The notes under the pieces were generated by a model. It was not told the DNA's origin, made no database searches, and was given only the letters and a program-made list of their open reading frames with translations. From an uncultured Aquincola sp. (GTDB taxonomy: Bacteria > Pseudomonadota > Gammaproteobacteria > Burkholderiales > Burkholderiaceae), in the NCBI GenBank assembly GCA_937883885.1, contig CAKZXL010000535.1, positions 1 to 16,835 of the forward strand: DNA of 16,835 nt. Direction: 5' to 3'. Below, one piece after another: positions 1-7,995 of the stretch (its first letter is position 1; every line of letters begins with the position of its first letter). The translations under genes and the position numbers were made by a program.

Positions 1-924
1 AGCGCTGGGCTGGAGCTGGAACTCACCCGCCGGCAGATCCCGTTCGTGAAGTTCGGCGGCCTCAAGTTCCTGGAATCGGCCCATGTGAAGGACGTGCTGT
101 GCGTGCTGCGCTGGGCCGAGAACCCGCGCAGCCGCATCGCCGGCTTCCGGGTGGCGCAGCTGGTGGCCGGCGTGGGCCCGGCCAACGCGCGCAAGCTGCT
201 CCATGCGCTGGAAGCCGCCGCCGACCCCGCGGCCGCGCTGCTGGCCTGGCGCATGCCGACCGCCGCGCAGGACGATTGGCAGGCCTTTCTGGCGCTGTAC
301 GCGCAACTGCAGCAGGCGGGCAGCTGGCCCGCTGACCTGGACGCGGTGCTGCGCTGGTACGAGCCGGTGCTGCTGCGCCTGCACGACGACGCGCCCGCCC
401 GCCAGGCCGACCTGCAGCAGCTGGCCCGCATTGCCGCCGGCCATGCCAGCCGCGAACGCTTCATCACCGAGCTGACGCTGGACCCGCCCGATGCCAGCAG
501 TGACGAAGCCGGCCCGCCGCACCTGGACGAGGACTACCTGATCCTGTCGACCCTGCATTCGGCCAAGGGCCAGGAGTGGGCGGCGGTGCAGATCCTGAAC
601 GTGGTGGATGGCTGCATTCCTTCGGAGATGAGCACCCGCGACAGCGCGCAGATCGACGAAGAACGCCGGCTGCTGTACGTGGGCATGACGCGCGCGAAGC
701 AGCACCTCGACCTGCTGGTGCCGCAGCGCTTTTACGTGACCGAGCAGGTCAAGCACGGCGACCGACATGTCTATGCAAGTTTGTCGCGCTTCATCCCCGA
801 GGCCCTGGCCGCCCGCCACTTCGACCGGCTGACGCCGCTGGCCAGCGCCTCGGCCGTGGCGGCGCCTTTGGCGCTGCCGCAACGGGTGGACCTGGGCGGG
901 CGGCTGGCGGGCCGCTGGGGATAA
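1..924 (+). CDS. UvrD/Rep-family ATP-dependent DNA helicase, C-terminal part (5' end outside window)
   Basis: The reading frame is open from base 1 and ends with TAA at 922-924, so only the last 307 residues are seen; an internal GTG at 46 is not the true start because the frame continues upstream. The visible part is the 2B/2A end of a superfamily 1A 3'-5' helicase. Near the start, the stretch RRQIPFVKFGGLKFLE is typical of these proteins. Motif V follows as TLHSAKGQEW (about fragment residues 184-193) and motif VI as RRLLYVGMTRAK (about 222-233), whose Arg senses ATP gamma-phosphate. UvrD/PcrA/Rep helicases unwind DNA in repair and replication restart. The Walker A and DEAD-like motifs lie outside the window, so I cannot say which subfamily this is. 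The next gene starts 25 bases downstream on the same strand, so co-transcription is possible. Confidence 0.9.
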   Translation, partial: SAGLELELTRRQIPFVKFGGLKFLESAHVKDVLCVLRWAENPRSRIAGFRVAQLVAGVGPANARKLLHALEAAADPAAALLAWRMPTAAQDDWQAFLALYAQLQQAGSWPADLDAVLRWYEPVLLRLHDDAPARQADLQQLARIAAGHASRERFITELTLDPPDASSDEAGPPHLDEDYLILSTLHSAKGQEWAAVQILNVVDGCIPSEMSTRDSAQIDEERRLLYVGMTRAKQHLDLLVPQRFYVTEQVKHGDRHVYASLSRFIPEALAARHFDRLTPLASASAVAAPLALPQRVDLGGRLAGRWG

Positions 925-949
925 CCGGCCGGCGCTACCATCGGCCGCC

Positions 950-1522
950 ATGGACATGCAGTACCCCGCCGTGGTGGCTTGGCGGCAGGCCGTCGACAAG
1001 GGCGATCTGGGCCTCTGGGACCTCAGGCCCTGCCTGGAGACGGTGCACCATTCGCCCGCCTGGAAGCAGCGGCTGGGCTTTCCGGAACCGCATGCGTCCG
1101 ACAGCACCCACTTCTGGCGCTGCCGCGTCCACCCCGACGACCTGCCGCCGATGCTGCAGGCCATGCAGGCCCATCTGCGGGGCACGGCCTCGCGCTACGA
1201 GGCCACCTTCCGGCTGCGCAGCAACGGCTCGGGCTACCGGCGGCTGCGCTCGCTGGGCCGGGTGGTGCAGTGGGGCCCGGAGGGCCATGCGCTGCGCATC
1301 ATCGGCACGATGGTGGACCTGACCGAGCGGCCTGCAACGCCCGCCACTGGCCTGCCGGTGGGCCCGCGTGGCCCCACCGCCGGGCAGGCGCTGGACCAGC
1401 CCTTCCACCTGCTGCTGGACTCACCCGCGCCGGGCCTGGAGACCGCCCGCGAAGGCGAGCGCCTGCTGGGGCTGGTGGAAGACCTGCTGGCCGATGCGAT
1501 GCAGCAGCTGGTTCAGCGCTGA
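950..1522 (+). CDS. Stand-alone PAS-domain protein of unknown role
   Basis: This 190-residue soluble protein holds one PAS fold (about residues 15-127), recognised from VHPDDLPPMLQAM, the strand pattern SRYEATFRLR, and the PAC-type end RIIGTMVDLTER, which closely resembles PAS_3 domains of sensor kinases and cyclases. No kinase, GGDEF, EAL, HTH or membrane segment follows. The last 60 residues are a Pro/Ala-rich linker and a predicted helix rich in Leu/Glu (about 155-190), which could mediate dimerisation. PAS domains bind haem, flavin or small ligands or mediate protein contact; no ligand residue can be named here. The ATG at 950 has no clear ribosome-binding site; ATG 956 is an alternative. 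The gene follows the helicase by 25 bases and overlaps the stop of the facing GGDEF-EAL gene by 10 bases. Partnering with that protein is only a guess. Confidence 0.75.
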   Translation: MDMQYPAVVAWRQAVDKGDLGLWDLRPCLETVHHSPAWKQRLGFPEPHASDSTHFWRCRVHPDDLPPMLQAMQAHLRGTASRYEATFRLRSNGSGYRRLRSLGRVVQWGPEGHALRIIGTMVDLTERPATPATGLPVGPRGPTAGQALDQPFHLLLDSPAPGLETAREGERLLGLVEDLLADAMQQLVQR

Positions 1523-3906
1523 GGTGGGCACAAGGGTGAGCGCTGGGGCCAGGCCTGCATCCAGGCCAGCAGCTGCGGCAGCGGCTGCGGGCGCGAGACG
1601 TGGTAGCCCTGGATCTCCTGGCAGCCCACCTCGCGCAGCACCGCCAGCTGTTCGGCCGATTCCACGCCTTCCGACACGGTGCGCATGCCCAGCGTGGCGG
1701 CCATGCGGGTGATGGTCTGCACGATGGCGCGGGCGTCTTCACGCAGCAGCAGTTCGTTGATGAAGGCGCGGTCGATCTTCAGGGTGTCGAACGGAAAGCG
1801 GCGCAGGTAGGCCAGCGACGAATAGCCGGTGCCGAAGTCGTCCAGCGCCACGCGCACCCCCAGGTCGCGCAGCGCCCGCAGCCGCTGCAGCACGCCGTCG
1901 ATGGCGCCCAGGAAGATGGACTCGGTGATCTCCAGCTCCAGCTGCGCCGCCGGCAGGCCCGTCTCGTGCAGCACTGCGCGCACCCGGTTCACATAGTCTT
2001 CGTCGCGCAGCTGGTGGGGCGATACGTTGACCGACACCACCCGGCCTGCCAGTGCACCCGCGCCCGACTGGCAGGCCTGCAGCAGCACCCAGTGGCCGAT
2101 GGCGTCGATGAGCCCGGTGTGCTCGGCCACCGGGATGAACTCCGACGGCGGCACCTCACCCAGCTCGGGGTGGTGCCAGCGCAGCAAGGCTTCGGCGCCG
2201 ACGACTTGCCAGTTCCCCAGGTCCACCCGCGGCTGCCAGTGCAGGCTCAGCTGCCCACGTTCCAGCGCATGCTGCAGGCCTTGCTCCAGGTCGCTGCGGC
2301 GGCGGCTGCGTGCGCCCAGCGCCGGGGTGTAAGGCATGTAGCGGCCGCGGCCCTCGGCCTTGGCGGCATACAGCGCCATGTCGGCACGCACCAGCAGCGC
2401 GTCCACGCTGTCGCCTTGCGCGCTGGGCGCGCTTCGGGCGCTGCCAATGCTGCCGCCCAGGCGCAGCCGACGGCTGCCCAGCACCACCGGCTGCGCCAGC
2501 GCCTGCAGCAGGCGCTGCGCCAACGTGACCACCTCGTCCGCGCCGGCCGCCTGCTTCAACACCAGGGCGAACTCGTCACCACCCAGCCGCGCCACCAGAT
2601 CGCCGGGGCGCACGCACTGCAGCAGCCGCTGGCCGATCACCCGCAGCACCTCGTCGCCGGCCGAGTGGCCCAGGGTGTCGTTCACCGCCTTGAAATGGTC
2701 GAGGTCGATGGACAGCAGGGTCACCGGCTCGCCGCGCTGGGCCGCTTCGGCCAGGGCCTGGCGCAAGGTGTGGCGGTTGGCCAGGCCGGTGAGCGAATCG
2801 GTATGGGCCAGCTGCTGCAGCTGCATCTGCGCCTGCCGCCGGTCTGTCACGTCGGACACCACGCCGCGCCAGCCCAGGGTGCGGCCGTGTTCGTCGATCA
2901 CGCGCTTGCCTTGCACCGACAGGTGCCGCAGCCCGCCGTCGGGCCGGCGCAGGGTCAGGCCCACGTCGCGGAACGGGCGGCCGGCGTCCAGCGCGGCGCG
3001 CAGGGCGGGCAGGCCCTCCTGCACCCGATCGGCCAGGACGGCCTGCAAGGGCCGGGGGTCGGGCGCGCCGGGTACGTGGCCGAACAGCTCCAGCAGGCGC
3101 GGCGAGCCATGGCTGAGCCGGCCCTGTGCATCGGTCTGCCACAAGGCGTCGTCGGCGTTCTGCTCGAAGTCGGCCAGCAGCACGGCCAGCATGCGTTGCT
3201 GGCGCTCGGCCTGCGCCCGCGAGCGCAGCAGCGCCACATGCTTGCGCCCGGCCGACTGTGCGCCCAGCGCCAGCACCGGACCGTAGAAGCACATCAGCAG
3301 CAGCACGCCGTGGAACACCGGGTCCTTGGCCTGCGGCAGGCTGCCCAGCGCGCCGACGGTGAGCATGCCCGCCCAGGCCAGGCTGGCCAGGGGCAAGGGG
3401 CTCAGCACATAAGCGCCCGTGGCCAGCAGGCCGGCGATCAGGGTGCCCATCAGCATCTGCTGGCCGGGGCCGGCGTTGGCGAACCACAGCAGCGGCAGGG
3501 CCGACCACAAGCCGGCCAGCAGCAGCGCATGGCCGGTGGCGCGGTGCAGCGAGCGGGCGGATGCGGTGTGTGCCTGCCGGCCCTGGTGGCGCCACCAGGT
3601 GGCCATGGCCAGGGCGGCGGTGGCCATCAGCATCAGGTACCACTCCAACAGGCCGGCGGACAGCTGGTCCCGGAAGCTCCACAGCACGATGGTGGCGCAG
3701 CCGGCGTTGGTGGCCATCATCGTGGGCGTCAGTCGCGTGACCTCGCCCAGCAGCGCGGCCCGCACCCGGGGCGCTTCCACATCCGCGGCGGTGTAGAGGG
3801 CCCGAACATCCCCGAGGGCTTCCTGCCAACGCTGCGGGACCTTCCCGCCCATGAAACTGCACATCTGGCGACTCAAGTGATACATCTGAGAAAGATTGTG
3901 CCCCAA
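1513..3906 (-). CDS. Membrane PAS-GGDEF-EAL protein (cyclic-di-GMP synthesis/degradation)
   Basis: This 797-residue protein has a cytoplasmic lead, about six hydrophobic segments (residues 61-220, no sensor family recognised), a short helical linker, a PAS domain (about 240-358, ending in [10 protein letters not shown]), GGDEF (about 365-525) and EAL (about 540-785). The cyclase site is canonical (GGDEF at 442-446), and the RxxD inhibitory site RPGD lies exactly five residues before it. The EAL domain keeps EALLRW (572-577), [25 protein letters not shown] (689-698), LKIDR, SEGVES and QGY, so both activities look possible. GGDEF domains make c-di-GMP from two GTP and EAL domains hydrolyse it to pGpG. 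The start is uncertain: the TTG at 3906 has a good Shine-Dalgarno match (AGGTGA), whereas ATGs at 3885, 3864 and 3852 have none. It is divergent from the chemoreceptor gene. Confidence 0.93.
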   Translation of the reverse strand: MGHNLSQMYHLSRQMCSFMGGKVPQRWQEALGDVRALYTAADVEAPRVRAALLGEVTRLTPTMMATNAGCATIVLWSFRDQLSAGLLEWYLMLMATAALAMATWWRHQGRQAHTASARSLHRATGHALLLAGLWSALPLLWFANAGPGQQMLMGTLIAGLLATGAYVLSPLPLASLAWAGMLTVGALGSLPQAKDPVFHGVLLLMCFYGPVLALGAQSAGRKHVALLRSRAQAERQQRMLAVLLADFEQNADDALWQTDAQGRLSHGSPRLLELFGHVPGAPDPRPLQAVLADRVQEGLPALRAALDAGRPFRDVGLTLRRPDGGLRHLSVQGKRVIDEHGRTLGWRGVVSDVTDRRQAQMQLQQLAHTDSLTGLANRHTLRQALAEAAQRGEPVTLLSIDLDHFKAVNDTLGHSAGDEVLRVIGQRLLQCVRPGDLVARLGGDEFALVLKQAAGADEVVTLAQRLLQALAQPVVLGSRRLRLGGSIGSARSAPSAQGDSVDALLVRADMALYAAKAEGRGRYMPYTPALGARSRRRSDLEQGLQHALERGQLSLHWQPRVDLGNWQVVGAEALLRWHHPELGEVPPSEFIPVAEHTGLIDAIGHWVLLQACQSGAGALAGRVVSVNVSPHQLRDEDYVNRVRAVLHETGLPAAQLELEITESIFLGAIDGVLQRLRALRDLGVRVALDDFGTGYSSLAYLRRFPFDTLKIDRAFINELLLREDARAIVQTITRMAATLGMRTVSEGVESAEQLAVLREVGCQEIQGYHVSRPQPLPQLLAWMQAWPQRSPLCPPQR

Positions 3907-3987
3907 GGTTCACCTGGCCGTCGCACCCTACATCCGGCTGCGAAGCTGTCGATGAGCAGTCGGATGTCATCGACAAGGAAGTACCTC
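3907..3987. promoter_or_regulatory. Divergent intergenic region between the GGDEF-EAL and chemoreceptor genes
   Basis: These 81 bases must carry the 5' signals for one or both divergent genes. The region and the adjoining start of the GGDEF-EAL frame are visibly more AT-rich than the coding DNA around them. On the minus strand a TTGGGG/TATCAC pair with 18-base spacing overlaps the proposed TTG start; if it is the promoter, translation would begin at one of the later ATGs. I found no convincing flagellar sigma-28 element for the chemoreceptor. Confidence 0.35.
3975..3981 (+). promoter_or_regulatory. Ribosome-binding site that fixes the chemoreceptor start
   Basis: AAGGAAG lies six bases before the ATG at 3988. 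It sits at optimal spacing and supports this start over the in-frame ATGs at 3952 and 3964. Confidence 0.7.
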
Positions 3988-5556
3988 ATGCAAGCCAAGA
4001 AGTTGTCTGTGCGTCTGGCCCTGTCTTTCGGGCTGCTGCTGTTGCTGCTGCTGCTGGTGGCCGGCCTGGGCGTGCAGCGCGCGGCGCAGATCCATGACGC
4101 GCTGGAGCGCATCACCGAAGTCAACAACCTGCAGGCCCGGCTTGCGGTGCAGATGCGCATCGCGGTCAACCAGGTGGCCAATTCCACCCGCAACATCCTG
4201 CTGCTGACCGATGCGGCGGACGTCCAGGCCGAACTGGCGCGCCTGAAGACCTCGCGCCAGCACTATGACGAAGCCCGGCAGCAGCTGGCTGCCACCTTCA
4301 CCGGGCCCGGCACCACGCCGCAGGAGAAGGCGCTGCTCGACAAGATCGTGCAGCTGCAGTCGGCGGTGCGGCCGAAGGTGGACCAGGTGCTGCAGCTGGC
4401 CCTGAGCCAGCAGGTGCCGCAGGCCATTGCCCTGCTGCTGAAGGAGGTGACGCCGCCCCAGTCGGAGTGGCTGGCCACGCTGGGTGAACTGGCCGACCTG
4501 GAAGACAAGTTGAACGCCGAAGACGCCGCCCTGGCGCGCGAGAACTACATCAGCGGACGCAACAGTGCGCTGGCGCTGGCCCTGCTGGCGCTGGTGGTGG
4601 GCACGGTGACGGCCGTGCTCATCATCCGCGGCGTGCTGCGCCAGCTGGGCGGCGAGCCCGACGAAGCGGCCACCGTGGTGCGCCGCATCGCCTCGGGCGA
4701 CCTGTCGCAGCCCATCGTGCTGCGCCCCGGGGATACCGACAGCCTGCTGGCCACGATGCAGCAGATGCAGACCTTCCTGGTGCGGGTGGTCAAGGACATC
4801 CGCTCGGGTTCCGAGAGCATTGCCACCGGTTCCAGCCAGATCGCCACCGGCAATGCCGACCTGTCGCAGCGCACCGAAGAGCAGGCCAGCAACCTGCAGC
4901 AGACGGCCGCCTCGATGGAGCAGATGAACGCGACGGTCAAGACCAATGCCGACACCGCGCGCCAGGCGTCGCAGCTGTCGGCTTCGGCCAGCGCGGTGGC
5001 GCTACAGGGCGGCGAGGTGGTGGGCCGGGTCACGGCCACCATGGGCGAGATCACCGAGGCCAGCAAACGCATCGCCGACATCATCGGCGTGATCGACGGC
5101 ATCGCCTTCCAGACCAACATCCTGGCGCTGAACGCGGCGGTGGAGGCCGCCCGCGCCGGTGAGCAGGGCCGGGGCTTTGCGGTGGTGGCCGGCGAGGTGC
5201 GTTCGCTGGCTTCGCGCAGCGCCGAAGCGGCCAAGGAGATCAAGGGCCTGATCAGCCACAGCGTGCAGACCGTCGAGGCCGGTTCGCAGCTGGTGGGCGA
5301 GGCCGGCCGCACCATGGCCGACATCGTGGGCCAGGTGCAGCGGGTGAGCGACCTGCTGGGCGAGATCAGCGCCGCCACGATCGAGCAGACCAGCGGCATC
5401 GGCCAGGTGAACGATGCGGTGACCCAGCTCGACCAGGTGACGCAGCAGAACGCCGCGCTGGTGGAAGAAAGCGCCGCCGCCGCCGACAGCCTGCGCCTGC
5501 AGGCCGACCGGCTGGTGCAGACGGTGGCCGTCTTCCGCACCACGGAAACCGCTTGA
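3988..5556 (+). CDS. Methyl-accepting chemotaxis protein
   Basis: This 522-residue transmembrane chemoreceptor relays periplasmic ligand binding to CheA/CheW. The first membrane segment is a run of Leu (residues 11-28). The periplasmic part (about 30-190) is mainly helical, like a four-helix-bundle sensor. The second membrane segment is at about 193-213. A HAMP domain follows (about 214-268, with [20 protein letters not shown]). The cytoplasmic coiled coil carries the highly conserved tip [20 protein letters not shown] (370-389) and [15 protein letters not shown]. No C-terminal CheR/CheB-docking pentapeptide is present; the end is FRTTETA. The ATG at 3988 is chosen because AAGGAAG lies six bases upstream; ATGs at 3952 and 3964 have no comparable site. 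The frame stays open far upstream (to 1600), but that part is antisense to the GGDEF-EAL gene. The ligand cannot be told from sequence. Confidence 0.95.
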   Translation: MQAKKLSVRLALSFGLLLLLLLLVAGLGVQRAAQIHDALERITEVNNLQARLAVQMRIAVNQVANSTRNILLLTDAADVQAELARLKTSRQHYDEARQQLAATFTGPGTTPQEKALLDKIVQLQSAVRPKVDQVLQLALSQQVPQAIALLLKEVTPPQSEWLATLGELADLEDKLNAEDAALARENYISGRNSALALALLALVVGTVTAVLIIRGVLRQLGGEPDEAATVVRRIASGDLSQPIVLRPGDTDSLLATMQQMQTFLVRVVKDIRSGSESIATGSSQIATGNADLSQRTEEQASNLQQTAASMEQMNATVKTNADTARQASQLSASASAVALQGGEVVGRVTATMGEITEASKRIADIIGVIDGIAFQTNILALNAAVEAARAGEQGRGFAVVAGEVRSLASRSAEAAKEIKGLISHSVQTVEAGSQLVGEAGRTMADIVGQVQRVSDLLGEISAATIEQTSGIGQVNDAVTQLDQVTQQNAALVEESAAAADSLRLQADRLVQTVAVFRTTETA

Positions 5557-5560
5557 CGGC

Positions 5561-6721
5561 CTAGTACATCGCGCCGCGTGCGGTCACCGGCCACACGGCC
5601 TCGACCGTGTCGCCGCGAAAGGCCACCAGCCAGTCGTGCAGGTTGACGGTCGGGTCGCAGTGGCCCGGTATCAGCCGCAGCTTGTCGCCCAGCGCCAGCG
5701 GCGCGGCGTCGGCCGTGGTGCTGACGATCACGGTGTGCTCGTCGGAGATGCCCTTGACCTGCCAGCCCGGATGCAGCACCCGCGGCAGGCCGCAATCCAC
5801 GCCGAAGGCCTTGAGGCCGCCGTCCAGCACCGCCTGGCCGGGCCGCAGGCTGATCACGCTGCACCAGCCGAAGAGGGCCTGGCCCAGCGGTGCGCTGCCT
5901 TCGGCCGGCGTGTTGGCGGCGTAGTCCACGTCCATCAGCACATAGCTGCCCGGTTGCAGCTCGGTGTACAGGCCCGAGGCGGCTTCCAGCGCATAGGTGC
6001 CGGTGCCCGCGCCGGTGACGGTGGCGCAGGGCAGGCCCGCGGCGGCCAGCGCGGCCACGGCCTCGCGCGCACGCGCGGCCGCGCCGGCAATGGCGGCCCG
6101 CCGTTCGGCCGGGCTGCGCAGGTGCTGCGCACCGCCGTGGTAGGCATGCAGCCCCGCAAAGCGCAGCCCGGGCGCGGCCGCGGCAATGGCCTGCGCCAGC
6201 GCCACCGCATCGGCCGCGCTGGTCACGCCGCAGCGGCCCTGGCCCACGTCCAGCTCCACCAACACGTCTAGACAAGTGCCGGCCGCCTGCGTGGCCTCGG
6301 CCAGCTGCTGCACCTGCAGCGGATGGTCGGCGCACACCCCCAGCCGGATGCGGCCGGCCAGCTGCGCGGCGCGCCGGGCCTTGGCCATGCCCACCAGTTC
6401 GTTGGTCACCAGGATGTCGTCGATGCCGGCGGCGGCCAGCGCCTCGGCCTCACCCAGCTTCTGGCAGCACACGCCCTGGGCGCCGGCGGCGATCTGGCGC
6501 TGCGCCAGCGCGGCGCACTTGTGGGCCTTGGCATGCGGTCGCACCCGCACACCGGCCTGGTGGGCATCGCCATGCACGCGTGCGATGTTGGCGTCCATCA
6601 CGTCCAGGTCGACCAGCAGCGCGGGCGTGTCGACCTCGGCCAAAGGGCGGCCGGCCTGGGCCGGTGCCGCGGGCACGGTGCGGGGTGGCGTTACAGCCTG
6701 GGACGAAGCGGCGGTGTTCAT
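5561..6721 (-). CDS. PLP-dependent D-threonine aldolase family enzyme (D-TA / 3-hydroxy-D-aspartate aldolase type)
   Basis: This 386-residue fold-type III PLP enzyme has an alanine-racemase-like barrel and a C-terminal beta domain. The N-terminal family motif VDTPALLVDLD is at 30-40. The PLP lysine is expected at K65 in RPHAKAHK. A metal site occurs near the C-terminus in IPGHCDPTVNLHD (H354, D356). In this family a His-x-Asp pair is typical of D-threonine aldolase and His-x-Cys of eukaryotic-type D-serine dehydratase, so I favour retro-aldol cleavage of a beta-hydroxy-D-amino acid to glycine plus an aldehyde. The exact substrate is inferred. The ATG at 6721 opens the recognisable protein after a 25-residue tail; the frame extends upstream to 7576, but that part is antisense to the LysR gene. 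It ends four bases from the chemoreceptor stop and is divergent from the LysR gene, its likely regulator. Confidence 0.88.
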   Translation of the reverse strand: MNTAASSQAVTPPRTVPAAPAQAGRPLAEVDTPALLVDLDVMDANIARVHGDAHQAGVRVRPHAKAHKCAALAQRQIAAGAQGVCCQKLGEAEALAAAGIDDILVTNELVGMAKARRAAQLAGRIRLGVCADHPLQVQQLAEATQAAGTCLDVLVELDVGQGRCGVTSAADAVALAQAIAAAAPGLRFAGLHAYHGGAQHLRSPAERRAAIAGAAARAREAVAALAAAGLPCATVTGAGTGTYALEAASGLYTELQPGSYVLMDVDYAANTPAEGSAPLGQALFGWCSVISLRPGQAVLDGGLKAFGVDCGLPRVLHPGWQVKGISDEHTVIVSTTADAAPLALGDKLRLIPGHCDPTVNLHDWLVAFRGDTVEAVWPVTARGAMY

Positions 6722-6835
6722 GCGGCCATTGTGTGTCGCGGCGGCGTGGCGGCGGGCCCGGTACTTGCAAACCCCGCTGACCCCGGCCCGCGTGGCCGCT
6801 ATGCTGTACCAGGCCATCCGTTGCGGGCCGCTGCC
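6722..6835. promoter_or_regulatory. Divergent promoter/operator region, D-TA enzyme and LysR regulator
   Basis: The 114 bases between the two divergent starts should hold both promoters and the LysR operator. On the plus strand CTGACC (6777-6782) and TATGCT (6800-6805), 17 bases apart, resemble a sigma-70 promoter for the regulator, placing transcription start about 25 bases before its GTG. I could not pick out a clean T-N11-A palindrome, and no minus-strand promoter stands out. Confidence 0.4.
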
Positions 6836-7768
6836 GTGAACACCCGATTCCTTGAAACGCTTGTCGTGCTGGCGCGTGTGCGCAGCTTCCGTGAAACCGC
6901 GCAGGTGCTCAATGCCACGCAGGCGGCCATCTCGCAGCGCATCGCCAGCCTGGAAGACGAGCTGGGCACCGAGCTGGTGGACCGCAGCTCGCGCCGCCTG
7001 GTGCTCACCCAGGCCGGCGAAAAGGTGGCCCGCCATGCGCAGCGCATCCTGCAGCTGGAACGCGAGCTGGTGCACAGCACCCGGCCCGATGCACCGCCCG
7101 CCGGCCGTGTGCGCATCGGCACCATCGAGTCGGTGGTGCATACCTGGCTGTCGCCTCTGATCCGGCTGCTGGCCGAGCGGCACCCGCAGGTGAACCCCGA
7201 CATCACGGTGGACACGGCGCGCAACCTGCAGGACCAGTTCCGCCAGCGCAAGCTCGACCTGATGATCCAGAACGACCCCTATGCCGAAGCGGTGGGCACC
7301 CTGGACTACAGCGTGACGCCGCTGTGCGAATTTCCGCTGCGCTGGGTGGGCCGGCCCGACCTGGTGCCGGCTTCGGGCATCGTCACCATCGAAGACCTGG
7401 AACGGGTGCCGGTGCTCACCTTCAGCAAGACCAGCAGCCCGCAGGCGCATGTGCGGGCCCTCTTCATCGACCGCGACGTGGAGCCGCGGGTGTGCAGCTT
7501 TCCGTCGGTGGAATCGATCATCCAGCTGGTGCGCGACGGCTACGGCATCGCGGCGATACCACCGGTGTTCGTGCACGACCAGCTGCAGCGGCGCGAGCTG
7601 TTCCAGTGCGACGGGCCCCGCCTGCCGCCGATGGCCATCACGGCCATCAGCGAGCGGGGCGCCTGCTCGGCCGTGCGCGAGACGCAGGCCGTGGTGTGCG
7701 AGGTGGTGACCCGCTACTGCGAGCGGGTGGGCCCGGAATGGGCCCGGCCACTCACGTCGGTTCCTTGA
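6836..7768 (+). CDS. LysR-family transcriptional regulator
   Basis: This 310-residue protein has an N-terminal winged helix-turn-helix (about residues 1-60). It shows the LysR pattern FRETAQVLNATQAAISQRIASLE followed by LGTELVDRSSRRLVLTQAGE. A linker helix follows, then a periplasmic-binding-protein-like effector domain (about 85-295, with RVRIGTIESV, KLDLMI, and DGYGIAAIPPVFV). LysR regulators bind as tetramers and usually control a divergent gene in response to a metabolite. The divergent PLP enzyme is the obvious target, with its D-amino acid substrate or product as possible inducer (inference). The GTG at 6836 is the only start that gives the usual N-terminus; no strong Shine-Dalgarno site precedes it. 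Its last 17 bases overlap the end of the small exported-protein gene on the other strand. Confidence 0.93.
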   Translation: MNTRFLETLVVLARVRSFRETAQVLNATQAAISQRIASLEDELGTELVDRSSRRLVLTQAGEKVARHAQRILQLERELVHSTRPDAPPAGRVRIGTIESVVHTWLSPLIRLLAERHPQVNPDITVDTARNLQDQFRQRKLDLMIQNDPYAEAVGTLDYSVTPLCEFPLRWVGRPDLVPASGIVTIEDLERVPVLTFSKTSSPQAHVRALFIDRDVEPRVCSFPSVESIIQLVRDGYGIAAIPPVFVHDQLQRRELFQCDGPRLPPMAITAISERGACSAVRETQAVVCEVVTRYCERVGPEWARPLTSVP

Positions 7769-7958
7769 TGCTGCAGTTGGCGTCGGAGTAGGGCCCCGAC
7801 ACCTTCACCCAGTTGGCGTCCACCGCCTCCGGGTTGCACATCGTCTTGCCGGTGGTCTTGTGCTTCCACACGAAGTACAGGCTGGGTTGCGCGGTCGCGG
7901 TGCCGGCGATGCCGGCCAGCGCCAGCGCGGCGGTGGCGAGGGTGAGCTTGAGGTTCAT
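7752..7958 (-). CDS. Small exported protein, function unknown
   Basis: This 68-residue protein has a clear Sec signal peptide (MNLKLTLATAALALAGIAGT, cleavage likely after ATA at about residue 23), leaving a mature chain of about 45 residues. That chain has two Cys (in TMCNPE and DANCSIK), which could form a disulfide in the periplasm, and is rich in aromatic and charged residues (LYFVWKHKTTGKTMC). I do not recognise a family. Start support is good: AAGGA lies six bases before the ATG at 7958. It lies 37 bases downstream of the lipoprotein gene on the same strand, so the two are probably co-transcribed. It overlaps the 3' end of the LysR gene by 17 bases, tail to tail. Confidence 0.75.
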   Translation of the reverse strand: MNLKLTLATAALALAGIAGTATAQPSLYFVWKHKTTGKTMCNPEAVDANWVKVSGPYSDANCSIKEPT

Positions 7959-7995
7959 GGCTGGTCCTTGTGCAGGGTGTGGTGCGGCGCAGGCC

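Noticed and set aside
1600..5556. A 1318-codon open frame on the plus strand covering the GGDEF-EAL gene and the chemoreceptor.
   Set aside because: The first 800 residues are His/Gln/Arg/Ala-rich with no domain, and lie antisense to a gene with intact c-di-GMP motifs. Long stop-free antisense frames are expected at this GC content. Only the part from 3988 is real.
6722..7576. N-terminal extension of the PLP enzyme frame by 285 residues.
   Set aside because: It is antisense to the LysR gene, shows no domain, and the family-like N-terminus begins near 6721.
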